Virus record (IMG/VR): IMGVR_UViG_3300036945_000641 | Span: 1 to 64,000 of that record | Direction: 5' to 3' (one strand) | Source of the DNA: a virus | Length of the DNA: 64,000 nt | Part shown: piece after piece, positions 49,597 to 57,708 of the stretch | Layout: the number at the start of each line of letters is the position of its first letter | How positions within the stretch are numbered: position 1 is the stretch's first letter | The notes under the pieces: generated by a model | Told to the model about the DNA's origin: nothing | Databases searched by the model: none | What the model saw: the letters and a program-made list of their open reading frames with translations, nothing else | Position numbers and translations under genes: made by a program

Positions 49597-50988
49597 TCAA
49601 TTCCAAGGTAAGTCTGCTGAGGTATCGTCTTGTTTTACTTTATCTAATTTTTCTTGTGCTTTGCCAGCCTTTTTAATTGGCTCTTTAGCTGTTGGCTTAT
49701 CAATAGATTGTGCACTGATGCGTAAGGTGTCCCAATCAATGGGGCTTGTAAAAGCCATTTCTTTTCCACCACGTATTTTGGTTGTTTCAAAGCTGATTGC
49801 ATTTGTTTCTTTGTCATGGGCTTCCATAGTAAGAGCAATGTCGGCTGCATCAAGAATACCCTTCGCAAAGCGGGCTTCACCGTCTTTATCAATCTGATAC
49901 GGCGAAACCATAACGATTTCATACTTGCGGGCAAGGTTCTTAAGTTTCTTGGACACTTCAATCTGTGGTTTCCAATCATACTGATCGTTTCCTTCTAGGA
50001 CAATTTGGTTAAGATAGTCAACTACTACTAGCTTTAGTTTATCACCAAATTTAGCTTTGGCTTTACCAATGTGCAAGTCGATTGAACTTAGGGTCAAGTC
50101 ACGGTCATCAACAATAATCATTTGATTATCAGGTTTTAGACTACAACTACGAACTAAAGTTTCTTCAAACTTGAAACGATCACGGTGTCGCATATATTCG
50201 CTTACTAAATCGCTGCTATTTTCAAACATTTCTGCTCTAGCTTTGACTACTCGTAGCAATTCGTCATCAGTAAGTTTATGCTGTTTTAAGTTTTGTAAAT
50301 TAACGTTGGCTAAAATGGAAAGATTGCGTTCCATTGTTTCTTTAGCGGTCATTTCAATACTGAAATAAATACTACTGTTGCCAGATTCATACTGATTAAC
50401 AAACAGATTACTACTAGCAATGGATTTGCCGGACCCACGCTTTCCCCCAATAAGTATAAGCTCTTGGCGAGCAACGCCGCCAAGCACACTATCAAAACTA
50501 TTGTTAAGGCCAAGGTAAACACGTTCTTTTTCCAAATCTTCTGGGTGGCTGAACATCATCATGTCAGCCATTGTAAATACTTTTTCTGATGTATGTGTTT
50601 TTTCTTCGATTGTTAAAGCAATTGTTGCTAAACTATCTTTTATTTCATTTGTGTCGTAGAGTGGTAATTTGTCTACGAACTTATCTAATAATTTTACCGT
50701 CTCGTTCTGAGTATATTGGTCGATTAGAGCATCCAATGCTACTTCGGCTGAAACGTCTGGCACCTCGGTTAACCTGAGAGTTGCCAGTGTTTTAGACGCT
50801 GGACCCTCCCTTAAGGTTAGTTCAAGATCGTCAAATGACGGTATAGCGCTGTACTTCTCGTAGTACTTATTAACGACGCTATACAAGGAAGAGTACGCAG
50901 GGTCTAAGAATACTAACTTGAGCTTTGACCATATATCTAGGTTTCGCTCACTTAGCAATTTATTTAAGACTACTGCACTAGTATCCAA
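49597..50988 (-). CDS. Replicative DNA helicase, DnaB-like
   Basis: A 463-residue RecA-fold hexameric helicase. An N-terminal helical domain (1-130), Walker A G-G-K-R-G-S-G-K-S (181-189), the E-M-T motif in F-S-I-E-M-T-A-K-E, Walker B L-V-V-V-D-Y-L-N (about 323-330), and an Arg-finger region near T-K-I-R-G-G-K. A Lys-rich tail of 40 residues ends in D-L-P-W-N, resembling an SSB-type acidic tip. Followed directly by primase. Confidence 0.93.
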   Translation of the reverse strand: MDTSAVVLNKLLSERNLDIWSKLKLVFLDPAYSSLYSVVNKYYEKYSAIPSFDDLELTLREGPASKTLATLRLTEVPDVSAEVALDALIDQYTQNETVKLLDKFVDKLPLYDTNEIKDSLATIALTIEEKTHTSEKVFTMADMMMFSHPEDLEKERVYLGLNNSFDSVLGGVARQELILIGGKRGSGKSIASSNLFVNQYESGNSSIYFSIEMTAKETMERNLSILANVNLQNLKQHKLTDDELLRVVKARAEMFENSSDLVSEYMRHRDRFKFEETLVRSCSLKPDNQMIIVDDRDLTLSSIDLHIGKAKAKFGDKLKLVVVDYLNQIVLEGNDQYDWKPQIEVSKKLKNLARKYEIVMVSPYQIDKDGEARFAKGILDAADIALTMEAHDKETNAISFETTKIRGGKEMAFTSPIDWDTLRISAQSIDKPTAKEPIKKAGKAQEKLDKVKQDDTSADLPWN

Positions 50989-50990
50989 GA

Positions 50991-51290
50991 TTACCCTACT
51001 TTCGCTTCATTGTCAATAATTACTTGGTCAATAATTTCTGTGACTTTATATAAAATTTGCTCTCGCAATTTCTTAATGTCTTGTTGGTATGCTGCGTCCC
51101 TATCATAAAGCAGGCTAAGTTGCTCATGGGTAATAAGTTGCTGCAAACCAAAGTAAATCTGGTCGTAAGCCATACTAGATTCTGGCGTTACTTCTACATT
51201 AGCCGCTTTGCCATAATTATGAATGGCTTGTTTTACGACTTCTTCCATTGTAAAGGAGTCGTTATCGTGATATGTAATTGTTACTTTCAT
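50991..51290 (-). CDS. Unknown helical protein beside DnaB gene
   Basis: A 99-residue protein with a short beta start (M-K-V-T-I-T-Y-H-D-N-D-S-F) and a helical rest, ending 2 bases before the helicase start. The T-I-T-Y-x-D-x-D-S-F-T-x-E-E-V-V pattern is one I connect with small helicase-adjacent proteins in cyanophage-like genomes. It might help load the helicase, but this is a guess from position. GGAG lies ahead of the start. Confidence 0.5.
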   Translation of the reverse strand: MKVTITYHDNDSFTMEEVVKQAIHNYGKAANVEVTPESSMAYDQIYFGLQQLITHEQLSLLYDRDAAYQQDIKKLREQILYKVTEIIDQVIIDNEAKVG

Positions 51291-51314
51291 ACTCTCGATC
51301 TCCTAAAGTAAAAA

Positions 51315-51344
51315 AGCTCGGGAGCTTTGAGGAACTCCCGAGCT
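51315..51344 (-). terminator. Terminator after multi-HTH protein gene
   Basis: AGCTCGGGAG pairs perfectly with CTCCCGAGCT over 10 bp, followed by TTTTTTA on the minus strand. Confidence 0.92.
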
Positions 51345-51363
51345 GATTGGCAATAATTGCTAA

Positions 51364-52113
51364 TTAAGCAGCTGCTTTGGCTTCTGCTTTGGCTTTCTTA
51401 GCTGCACCATCATAGTCTGCAACTTTGATACCACGGCGAGTAAGCAAAGTACGTAGACCACGCTCTGTTTTGTCAACAGCGGCTGCGATTTCAGCAACAG
51501 TCATAGTGCTGATCTTGTCGCCTAGGGCGGTTACAGGGTCGATAGACTCTTTAGCGTGAGATTCACGTTGTGCTGGAATCTTAGAAATTTGACCTTTGCG
51601 GGTCAAGCTCAAAGCCTTACCACGAACGCTAGCAACAGTCTTGTTCAATGCGGTGGCAATGTCTTCGATGAAGCTACCAGTTTCGGCCATGTTGATAAAC
51701 TTGGCTTCTTCTGCGTCAGAGTAAGTACGAGCGATTTCAACTTTGTCAGCAGGCTTTACAGAGCCAGTCAATTCTAGGGCAAGCAATTTGCCTTGGATTT
51801 GCTTAGCAGTAAACTTGCCGCCAGCAAAGTTTTCAGCGATTTGTTTGTATGTCAAGTTACCTGCGTTGGCTTGAACGAAATTGGCAAGATCAGTGCCTTC
51901 GTCAGCGGTAAATGCAGATGTTTTTTCTTTTGCAAGACTAGCGACTTCACGGTCTAATTGACGCAGTTTAGAAGCAACAGAGCGAGTTGTGAAACCGAGC
52001 ATTTCGGCAGCACGCTCAACAGCTTCTACGCTAACAGGGCTTGCATTGCCAACAATGTTCATTAGTTGGTCAACAGCTTCGTCAGACCATTTTTTAGTGG
52101 CTTTTTCAGTCAT
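51364..52113 (-). CDS. DNA-binding protein with repeated Myb/SANT-like helical units
   Basis: A 249-residue protein. At least three units of similar build are visible: K-W-S-D-E-A-V-D-Q-L (about 8-17) with a recognition-like helix T-R-S-V-A-S-K-L-R-Q-L; Y-S-D-A-E-E-A-K-F with K-T-V-A-S-V-R-G-K-A-L; and a final V-D-K-T-E-R-G-L-R-T-L-L-T-R-R-G-I unit. A Lys- and Ala-rich tail follows. Probably a sequence-specific or packaging DNA-binding protein. It overlaps the ligase C gene by 8 bases and has its own terminator. Confidence 0.6.
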   Translation of the reverse strand: MTEKATKKWSDEAVDQLMNIVGNASPVSVEAVERAAEMLGFTTRSVASKLRQLDREVASLAKEKTSAFTADEGTDLANFVQANAGNLTYKQIAENFAGGKFTAKQIQGKLLALELTGSVKPADKVEIARTYSDAEEAKFINMAETGSFIEDIATALNKTVASVRGKALSLTRKGQISKIPAQRESHAKESIDPVTALGDKISTMTVAEIAAAVDKTERGLRTLLTRRGIKVADYDGAAKKAKAEAKAAA

Positions 52114-52867
52114 TTTTATTTTCTTTCAAGAAAGTATTTAAGTTTGTGATTATGGTTATTCCGAGAGACTCGGCTTTTTTGCGTTTTGTACTACCCTTAT
52201 CTTCTTCATCAACTAAATAATCTGTGGTTTTTGTTACAGATTCTACCGCCTTGTATCCTGCGGTTTCCAGTGCTTTATGTGCTTCTGCTTTAGTTTTATA
52301 AGAAGATAATTTTCCTGTAATGCAAATGGTTTTGCAGTCTCCACTCACAACGGAAGTTTTATTGGTTCGAAATGTGAAAGGCAAAAACTCTCGCATTTCT
52401 AAAAAATCAGTTTCTAGCCAAGATAATAAGTTTTGGGTTACTTTATCACCTAAACCTGCTTGTTTACAGGTTTCCTGATTGATTTCGTCTATTGAGTTAA
52501 CAACAAGACAAATCTTAGTCGAGGCAGTATTACCTACAAGAGGAATAGAGAATGAAGCTAGAATAGTGGCCAAATCTGCTGATTTAGCTTTTTCAATCTC
52601 TGTTAATAGCTTTTCAGCTACTTTGGCACTGCCTACGGCATCTACTACTTGGTCTAGTTCAAGATAAAACAATTCTGTAATATCTGCTAACCCAAGTTTT
52701 TCTACTGTACGAGCACCCATACCCTTAATACTAAGAGTCTTACAAAAGTGTTCAACTTTTTTACTAAGCTGAGCACCGCAGGCTGTGTTTCTACAAAAGA
52801 GCTGATCGTTGACCAGTTCAAGAGTATAATTACAGCAAGGACATTCAGTTGGTATTTGGATTCTCAT
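52106..52867 (-). CDS. NAD-dependent DNA ligase, C-terminal half (zinc finger, HhH, BRCT)
   Basis: A 253-residue protein equal to the C-terminal part of LigA. A four-Cys zinc finger (C9, C12, C25, C30) is followed by H-F-C-K-T-L-S-I-K-G-M-G (the K-G-x-G entry to the helix-hairpin-helix domain) and a BRCT domain from about residue 172 (I-C-I-T-G-K-L-S-S-Y, later T-D-Y-L-V). It carries no adenylation motif, so it must work with the product of 53698. The frame begins just where bacterial LigA enters the zinc finger. It has its own promoter at 52893-52921. Confidence 0.92.
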   Translation of the reverse strand: MRIQIPTECPCCNYTLELVNDQLFCRNTACGAQLSKKVEHFCKTLSIKGMGARTVEKLGLADITELFYLELDQVVDAVGSAKVAEKLLTEIEKAKSADLATILASFSIPLVGNTASTKICLVVNSIDEINQETCKQAGLGDKVTQNLLSWLETDFLEMREFLPFTFRTNKTSVVSGDCKTICITGKLSSYKTKAEAHKALETAGYKAVESVTKTTDYLVDEEDKGSTKRKKAESLGITIITNLNTFLKENKND

Positions 52868-52892
52868 GGTTTCTTTATCAATTTATAAATAT

Positions 52893-52921
52893 ATTATACC
52901 CGATTAAGTAGCTTATAGCAA
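52893..52921 (-). promoter_or_regulatory. Promoter for ligase C-half
   Basis: Minus strand TTGCTA, 17 bp and TATAAT, in the 86-base gap after the homing endonuclease. Confidence 0.85.
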
Positions 52922-52953
52922 GTCTAAATTTCTAATGCCCTAAGCACAAAATT

Positions 52954-53637
52954 TTATGCTGCACGTACCCAGCCTTTATGCATGTTACGCTTGCCATTTA
53001 AAAGGTCTGTAACTTTAGGTTGTAATAATCCGTGTTCTTTTGCAAATTTTGTAACATACATAATTTCATATATTTTTCCATCTGGGGATAATAACTTAGG
53101 GTACTGTTTGCCCCTATAATACTTTTGTTCTACTCTTATGCGCTCTAATTCTGTATATTCTTTTGGACATACTTGTTTTAACCAAGAATGACTTTCTAAA
53201 GCCGCGATATGTCTAATTGTATATAGCGACACACCAGTAATTTCATGTATTTCTCTTTTAGAGAGAGTAGGGTTTATACTCACTAATAGTCTTAGTACTA
53301 TAATATATTGTTCATTAGTATATTTTGATTGACCGGCAGTTTCTCCATATAATACTGGATTTCCGGCTTCATATAAGGTATTAAACCCATTATCTACAGA
53401 GTCAAATATATCAATAGCCTCTTTTTCATAGATATTTAGCTCAGATATAGCGCACTCTGCTAAAATATCTAGGCTAGCTATGCCATAATTATTATATGCT
53501 GCTTGTAATTTAGGGGCTGCAACGCCTCTATTTAGAGCACTTTTATGTTTTGAAAACCTAGTTTCAATGTCTATTGATTGCCCAATATATACTTTTTTAG
53601 TATTATTGAAATTTAATTTATATATGCCACAAGTCAT
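52954..53637 (-). CDS. GIY-YIG homing endonuclease
   Basis: A 227-residue free-standing nuclease. G-I-Y at 4-6, Y-I-G at 17-19, Arg27, and a catalytic Glu in Y-E-K-E-A (about 71-73). The C-terminal region holds helical DNA-binding parts, including a Y-V-T-K-F-A-K-E-H-G-L and K-G-W ending of the NUMOD type. It lies between the two ligase halves, is Ile-, Tyr- and AT-rich, and has its own promoter (53658-53686), all signs of a mobile gene. It probably cuts an intact ligase gene in relatives that lack it. Confidence 0.92.
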   Translation of the reverse strand: MTCGIYKLNFNNTKKVYIGQSIDIETRFSKHKSALNRGVAAPKLQAAYNNYGIASLDILAECAISELNIYEKEAIDIFDSVDNGFNTLYEAGNPVLYGETAGQSKYTNEQYIIVLRLLVSINPTLSKREIHEITGVSLYTIRHIAALESHSWLKQVCPKEYTELERIRVEQKYYRGKQYPKLLSPDGKIYEIMYVTKFAKEHGLLQPKVTDLLNGKRNMHKGWVRAA

Positions 53638-53657
53638 CTTAATACCTCACATAACAT

Positions 53658-53686
53658 ATTGTATCATATAAGGTATTATTTGTCCA
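53658..53686 (-). promoter_or_regulatory. Promoter for homing endonuclease
   Basis: Minus strand TGGACA, 17 bp and TGATACAAT (extended -10). Placed in the gap between ligase N-half and endonuclease. Confidence 0.75.
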
Positions 53687-53697
53687 ACCAAAATTTT

Positions 53698-54651
53698 TTA
53701 TGCGTCAACTTTGTGTAAGATACAGGGAATGATATCACCAGCCTTTATTACAGCTACTGTGTCGCCAATCTGCAAATCCAGCATTTCAATGAAACCAGAA
53801 TTATTAAGAGTAGCACGACTGACAAGGGCATCGCCAATATAAATAGGCTCCAGAATAGCAACTGGAGTGACTTTGCCACTTTTGCCGACTTGCCATTCAA
53901 CATCAAGTAGTTTTGTTTCGACGTGTTCAGCACGTTCTTTTCGGGCATAAGCACCTCTGGGATGTTTGGCTGTATAGCCTAGTTCGTAAAAAGTTTTGTT
54001 GTCGTTAACACGGAATACAACGCCGTCACAAGGATAGATTTTATCCAAGTCTGGTTCATTGATTGTGCCAAAGCCAAAACTGCGAAGTTGATCTAAGTCT
54101 TGATTATACTTGTCAGCTAGGCTAGGCTGTACACCATACGCAAAGAAACTAATTGCTCGTGTACGGAACTCTTCAACAGATTTTAAGTTTAGTGCACCTG
54201 CTGCATAGTTACGAGCATTTTCAATATTGCTTGGAGCAACAATCTCACCAGTAACCTGATAGACGCCCATTACAGGAATAGTGTGCGGTACAAAATTAGT
54301 AGCCAACAACTTTTCAGTAATTAGCTGACCTTCTACCCCATCACCACGTGTAAGACCTCGAACAAGATGACCATCAACATAAAGTAAGCTAATAGCTGCC
54401 CCGTCCAACTTAACACTAACAGCAACATCTCGGATGCCTTCAAGAGGACGTTTTTGATTTTCATCTTCATAGTATTTTTGTAAACTGTACATTTGATAAA
54501 CGTGCTTTTCCACATTGCCGTGTTGCTTAGCACCCACAGCACTGTATCCAATCGAATCAGCAAGCTGATCGAACTGAGCATCACTAATAACTGGAGTACC
54601 AGCATAGTATGCTCGTGCGGCTACATTTAAATATTGTTCTAGTTTATTCAT
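53698..54651 (-). CDS. NAD-dependent DNA ligase, N-terminal half (adenylation and OB)
   Basis: A 317-residue protein equal to LigA domains Ia (shortened), adenylation and OB. The Ia part reads A-Y-Y-A-G-T-P-V-I-S-D-A-Q-F-D. The nucleophile Lys81 is in K-L-D-G-A-A; later come R-G-L-T-R-G-D-G-V-E-G, T-G-E-I, D-G-V-V-F-R and V-E-W-Q-V-G-K-S-G-K-V-T-P. The chain ends right after the OB motif A-G-D-I-I-P. It supplies adenylation, while the product of 52106 supplies zinc finger, HhH and BRCT. Confidence 0.93.
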   Translation of the reverse strand: MNKLEQYLNVAARAYYAGTPVISDAQFDQLADSIGYSAVGAKQHGNVEKHVYQMYSLQKYYEDENQKRPLEGIRDVAVSVKLDGAAISLLYVDGHLVRGLTRGDGVEGQLITEKLLATNFVPHTIPVMGVYQVTGEIVAPSNIENARNYAAGALNLKSVEEFRTRAISFFAYGVQPSLADKYNQDLDQLRSFGFGTINEPDLDKIYPCDGVVFRVNDNKTFYELGYTAKHPRGAYARKERAEHVETKLLDVEWQVGKSGKVTPVAILEPIYIGDALVSRATLNNSGFIEMLDLQIGDTVAVIKAGDIIPCILHKVDA

Positions 54652-54676
54652 GGTCGTAGTGTGTCTTTAAAGAATA

Positions 54677-54705
54677 ATTATACCAGTTTAGGGTTGTCAT
54701 TACAA
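54677..54705 (-). promoter_or_regulatory. Promoter for ligase N-half
   Basis: Minus strand TTGTAA, 17 bp and TATAAT, with TGG before the -10 box (extended -10). The -35 overlaps the last codons of the upstream gene. Confidence 0.75.
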
Positions 54706-54977
54706 GTCAATTTTTCAGCATAGTGTCTGATAATGTCTTCGCCTTCTGCTTTTGAGCAGATTTCAAATAAGCCGTCTAAGATAGCATAAATATTTTCAGT
54801 ACTAGCAGGTATGCTTACACCTTCACGACTTGGCACCCACTCACCTTCATAGCTTAAAAAGTATTTTCTTAGTTGAAAGTATGCTGTGTCACGAAAATCA
54901 TTAATTACTAATCGTACTTGGAAACCCTTTTCCATGTTCTCTTCAATGACTTTACTATATTGTATATTTGAGTCCAT
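54678..54977 (-). CDS. PC4-like ssDNA-binding or transcription cofactor candidate
   Basis: A 99-residue protein. The run V-R-L-V-I-N-D-F-R-D-T-A-Y-F-Q-L-R-K-Y-F then G-E-W-V-P-S-R-E-G-V-S-I-P and a Leu-rich helix is the strand-turn-strand-helix order of the PC4 fold (I-R-x-Y-Y ... P-T-x-K-G-I-x-L). PC4 proteins bind single-stranded DNA and act in transcription or repair. The match is by pattern, so moderate only. Confidence 0.5.
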   Translation of the reverse strand: MDSNIQYSKVIEENMEKGFQVRLVINDFRDTAYFQLRKYFLSYEGEWVPSREGVSIPASTENIYAILDGLFEICSKAEGEDIIRHYAEKLTCNDNPKLV

Positions 54978-55034
54978 GCGGTCTCCGGTAAACTATTTAA
55001 GATTTAAAATTGTGCAGGTTTGGCGCCTGTGTTT

Positions 55035-55658
55035 TTATATACGTACTCCAAGTGCGCGCAAGTGTTGAAGACTTGCAAGCTCTGAGGCTTCTTGATACGC
55101 AGATTGTTTCCACTTGTCAGCAAGCAACCAGATTCTGTAAACATATCCGTGTTTATCAGTTTTTTGTTCTGTGTCGATGCGTGCAGTAGAATCATATCTG
55201 GCACTGTATACTACTTCGCCAATTTGGAATCGGTCACGAACTGCTCCATCTGGAATCAGTTGAGGGTCGAAGTATGTGTGGCCAGGTACACGAATTGGTA
55301 CTGCGTTTTGTTCAAGAATATTTTTGACAAAAGTTGGTGAGCGGTAAGTAGCTTTAGAAATTGCATCTACAGTTTCACCATTAATATACTCACCAATAAT
55401 ATAAACCAATTCGTCGTTGGTAACTGGTTTGCCACGTAGTTCTGCGCGACGCTGTGCAGAACGCTCTTGCTTTTTCTTAAACTCGTCAAGTATTGTACCT
55501 AGACGAGTAGTATTATAAGCCATTCCTAGGATTTGGCAAGCATCTTTCTTTGTAATTGGTTTAACGCCTTCTTCAGGCTCAAGTAAGCGAATAACTCGGC
55601 TAATGTTAGCATCAGTCATCAACTCTTGTTCTAGATCACTTCGTTTTTTGGTTGCCAT
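55035..55658 (-). CDS. Conserved phage DNA-binding-like protein
   Basis: A 207-residue protein from ATG 55658; an upstream in-frame start reaches into the terminator and is less likely. Helix-turn-helix-like segments are visible at about 35-60 (T-K-K-D-A-C-Q-I-L-G-M-A-Y-N) and 95-125 (G-E-T-V-D-A-I-S-K-A-T-Y-R-S-P-T-F-V-K). The C-terminal half has the small barrel pattern F-Q-I-G-E-V-V-Y-S-A-R-Y. Regulatory role likely; the exact target is unknown. Confidence 0.55.
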   Translation of the reverse strand: MATKKRSDLEQELMTDANISRVIRLLEPEEGVKPITKKDACQILGMAYNTTRLGTILDEFKKKQERSAQRRAELRGKPVTNDELVYIIGEYINGETVDAISKATYRSPTFVKNILEQNAVPIRVPGHTYFDPQLIPDGAVRDRFQIGEVVYSARYDSTARIDTEQKTDKHGYVYRIWLLADKWKQSAYQEASELASLQHLRALGVRI

Positions 55659-55677
55659 AATAATCCTATAAAAGAAA

Positions 55678-55700
55678 AGGCGGCACAAGGCCGCCTAATT
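55678..55700 (-). terminator. Terminator after small helix-turn-helix gene
   Basis: AGGCGGC pairs with GCCGCCT across a short loop and is followed on the minus strand by TTTTC. GC-rich and 4 bases past the stop. Confidence 0.85.
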
Positions 55701-56062
55701 TACGCTTTCAATACGCCTAAGAAATAGATTGCAGCTTTGCCAGTCAATTTGCTCAAAATGTCTTCGTCAACTTCAGCACCTTTGGCTTCGATTGCGGCTT
55801 TAAGATCAGCAATGCTAGACTCTTTGCTAACACGCTTGCTACCTTCACTAGCAGTTTTAGTAGTTTTGCTAGTAGAAGCGCCAGCTTCTTTCTTAACATA
55901 AACACCAGCCTGTACTAGTACCATGCGAACGCCGTTAGGCGACATTTCGATTTCTTCTGCAATATCTTTGATAATTTCAGTTGAAGATTCAGGAGTTGGG
56001 CCTGCACCTTCATACATTTCGATAACTTTAGTTTTAAGTTCATCTGTCCAAGTCGTTGCCAT
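55700..56062 (-). CDS. Small helix-turn-helix protein
   Basis: A 120-residue protein. W-T-D-E-L-K-T-K-V-I-E-M-Y at the start, then I-K-D-I-A-E-E-I-E-M-S-P-N-G-V-R-M-V-L, a helix-turn-helix of Myb or sigma-like kind, a Ser/Thr/Lys linker (58-85) and a C-terminal helical piece. It shares the W-x-D-E start with the units of the 51364 protein. Probably a regulator or nucleoid-type protein. Confidence 0.6.
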   Translation of the reverse strand: MATTWTDELKTKVIEMYEGAGPTPESSTEIIKDIAEEIEMSPNGVRMVLVQAGVYVKKEAGASTSKTTKTASEGSKRVSKESSIADLKAAIEAKGAEVDEDILSKLTGKAAIYFLGVLKA

Positions 56063-56075
56063 ATTTTTCCTTTGT

Positions 56076-56348
56076 TTAAACGTATTCTGTGTTGAGGTCA
56101 GACATTTTGTCTGGACTGAAACGACGATAGTTGTGTTTCAAGTCATGCTTAGCCAATAGAGCCATAGTTGCTTCATGCTGTGCGTTTTTCAACTCACGCA
56201 TTTCATTGGCAAACAATGCAAATTCACTTTCGGGCATTTGCGTAACATCAATGCCTTCAACAAATTGAGTAGGTGTTACCAACTCAATAACTGCTCGTTC
56301 AGAAACAGAGCCGTCAGCTTTAGTGTAGTTAAATTCCAAAAGTTTCAT
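56076..56348 (-). CDS. Unknown 90-residue protein
   Basis: A strand-rich N-terminus (L-L-E-F-N-Y-T-K-A-D-G-S-V-S-E-R-A-V-I-E-L), then a helix E-F-A-L-F-A-N-E-M-R-E-L and a C-terminal N-Y-R-R-F-S-P-D-K-M. The F-x-Y-x-K-A-D-G-x-x-S-x-R pattern recurs in small phage proteins, but no function is known. First gene after promoter 56379-56407. Confidence 0.5.
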   Translation of the reverse strand: MKLLEFNYTKADGSVSERAVIELVTPTQFVEGIDVTQMPESEFALFANEMRELKNAQHEATMALLAKHDLKHNYRRFSPDKMSDLNTEYV

Positions 56349-56378
56349 GTTGTGTCTTTTCTAATTGATTAAGTATAT

Positions 56379-56407
56379 ATTATAAACTATTCGATTGAGT
56401 GATTCAA
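56379..56407 (-). promoter_or_regulatory. Promoter for small regulator genes
   Basis: Minus strand TTGAAT, 17 bp and TATAAT, 31 bases ahead of the 56348 start. Confidence 0.85.
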
Positions 56408-56418
56408 ATGATTATTTT

Positions 56419-56679
56419 TTAATCTTGTTTTAGTATTTCTTTGGATAATCCACGCTCAAATTTTTCAGCCATGCTATTTGATAGTAAGGGCATAACAAGT
56501 ATCGGAGCAATAACTGCACTAATAAGTATATAAATTATTACGCTTAAAATTGGATAACCTGTAAAACTATTAATAATATTCTGCTCTTTGGCTTTTTGTA
56601 GTAATGGCCAAAACCAGAAGTAGCACGCAGTAACAGAAGTACTAAATGCGAATAGCACGTAGTATTCTATTAAACCCAT
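56419..56679 (-). CDS. Small membrane protein, two segments
   Basis: An 86-residue protein with hydrophobic segments at about 5-27 and 42-66, and a basic C-terminal tail. It overlaps the upstream gene by 10 bases. No motif recognised. It might alter host membrane functions or superinfection, but nothing in the sequence shows this. Confidence 0.55.
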   Translation of the reverse strand: MGLIEYYVLFAFSTSVTACYFWFWPLLQKAKEQNIINSFTGYPILSVIIYILISAVIAPILVMPLLSNSMAEKFERGLSKEILKQD

Positions 56680-57053
56680 ACTAGATTACCTTGCCCATCA
56701 TGTGCTCTTGCACCTAGTGTAAAGCTGACTTTACCTTGTGGCAAATTACTAAAATCTTTTTTACTGTGCATGGCAATTGCCGCAGCTTGCACTTTAGGAT
56801 TACTGCTAAACAAATCCCAGTCTGCACGACCAGTAAATTGTTTAAATAGTTTTGCAATATGAATCTGAGTTTTAGACCACTCTTGACCCTTAGGGGTTTT
56901 ACGACGATACTTAATGTTTGTTAATGCGTCTTTGAGTTGTTCGTTATTTGGCTGTAGTTTAAGCTGTTTTAGTAATTTTCGTTTGCGGTTAATTTCTGCT
57001 GTACTACTACCTTTAGCGGATGTAGTTGCAGGTGCTTTGCTTTTTGTTGCCAC
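56670..57053 (-). CDS. Unknown basic protein
   Basis: A 127-residue protein. It has a Lys-, Ala- and Ser-rich disordered start (1-25), then helical K-L-L-K-Q-L-K-L-Q-P-N-N-E-Q-L-K and a conserved-looking W-S-K-T-Q-I-H-I-A-K-L-F-K-Q-F-T-G-R-A-D-W-D-L-F. Net basic charge suggests nucleic acid binding. It follows the 57055 gene by 1 base. Function unknown. Confidence 0.5.
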   Translation of the reverse strand: MATKSKAPATTSAKGSSTAEINRKRKLLKQLKLQPNNEQLKDALTNIKYRRKTPKGQEWSKTQIHIAKLFKQFTGRADWDLFSSNPKVQAAAIAMHSKKDFSNLPQGKVSFTLGARAHDGQGNLVWV

Positions 57054-57054
57054 T

Positions 57055-57309
57055 TTAGAACCTTTTTCTTATTTTAAATACGCCATGCTCTTCAGCAGGC
57101 TCTAACTCTACGACTTGTGCTTGTTCTAAATAGCGAAGTATTTCAAATGCTTCACCATAAGTATGAATTAGTTTCTCGTCTTTGTTTACTGTATCGTGAA
57201 CAAAGTCGAGAAAGTCTAGAGTAACTAAACGCCAACTATCAGTCTGTAACTGAGTTAAAAGCGTCCTGAACGGATTCTCTGTCGTAGTGGATGTGGTCGT
57301 CATGGACAT
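57055..57309 (-). CDS. Unknown 84-residue protein
   Basis: A Thr-rich start followed by helices (R-T-L-L-T-Q-L-Q-T-D-S-W-R-L-V, F-E-I-L-R-Y-L-E-Q-A) and a last strand H-G-V-F-K-I-R-K-R-F. The overall pattern could be a winged-helix fragment. It overlaps the upstream gene by 71 bases in another frame, so either its true start is later or the overlap is real; no better start codon is evident nearby. Confidence 0.45.
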   Translation of the reverse strand: MSMTTTSTTTENPFRTLLTQLQTDSWRLVTLDFLDFVHDTVNKDEKLIHTYGEAFEILRYLEQAQVVELEPAEEHGVFKIRKRF

Positions 57310-57601
57310 ACGCTTCTGTATCGCTTTCTACAACTGCAATAACTTTTTTCAAGTTATTCATTTGTGTTTTTGTGTTATAACAGTTTTCCAAAGCAACGAT
57401 CAGGTCTGGAATTGACTCGATTGAAATCGGCATATAACGCTCACAGCCATCAGAGATAGCTACTTCATCAGTGCCACCTGGATTAGTTCCAAACTCTACT
57501 TGGTTATAAAAGTAGTCGCCGTGTTCATTGGGGCCAAACAAGCCTTCGTCGCCAAAGTTATCAATGTCTTCGTGTGGAACTTGCGAGAAATAAATTTTCA
57601 T
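57239..57601 (-). CDS. Unknown acidic protein
   Basis: A 120-residue acidic protein from ATG 57601 (weak AAAGAAAA ahead); a longer frame runs back through the tRNA-Met gene and is not real. It starts M-K-I-Y-F-S-Q-V-P-H, has a G-D-Y-F-Y-N-Q-V-E-F-G-T-N-P-G-G-T region and a helical P-D-L-I-V-A-L-E-N-C-Y, then V-V-E-S-D and H-D-D-H-I-H. No known family. Driven by promoter 57636-57664. Confidence 0.5.
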   Translation of the reverse strand: MKIYFSQVPHEDIDNFGDEGLFGPNEHGDYFYNQVEFGTNPGGTDEVAISDGCERYMPISIESIPDLIVALENCYNTKTQMNNLKKVIAVVESDTEAYVHDDHIHYDRESVQDAFNSVTD

Positions 57602-57635
57602 GTTTTTCTTTGTAAAAATTGTTTTTGGAATATAT

Positions 57636-57664
57636 ATTATATCAAAAATACCACACTGTTTCAA
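57636..57664 (-). promoter_or_regulatory. Promoter downstream of tRNA-Met
   Basis: Minus strand TTGAAA, 17 bp and TGATATAAT (extended -10), directly after the terminator at 57686-57705. It restarts transcription for genes 57601 to 56419. Confidence 0.85.
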
Positions 57665-57681
57665 GAAAGTATTTTTGAAAC

Positions 57682-57705
57682 AAAAATCCCAGCCTAAGCT
57701 GGGAT
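57682..57705 (-). terminator. Terminator of the tRNA-stress region
   Basis: ATCCCAGC pairs perfectly with GCTGGGAT around TTAG, with TTTTTG following on the minus strand. It lies 3 bases past the CCA of tRNA-Met. Confidence 0.92.
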
Positions 57706-57708
57706 AGG

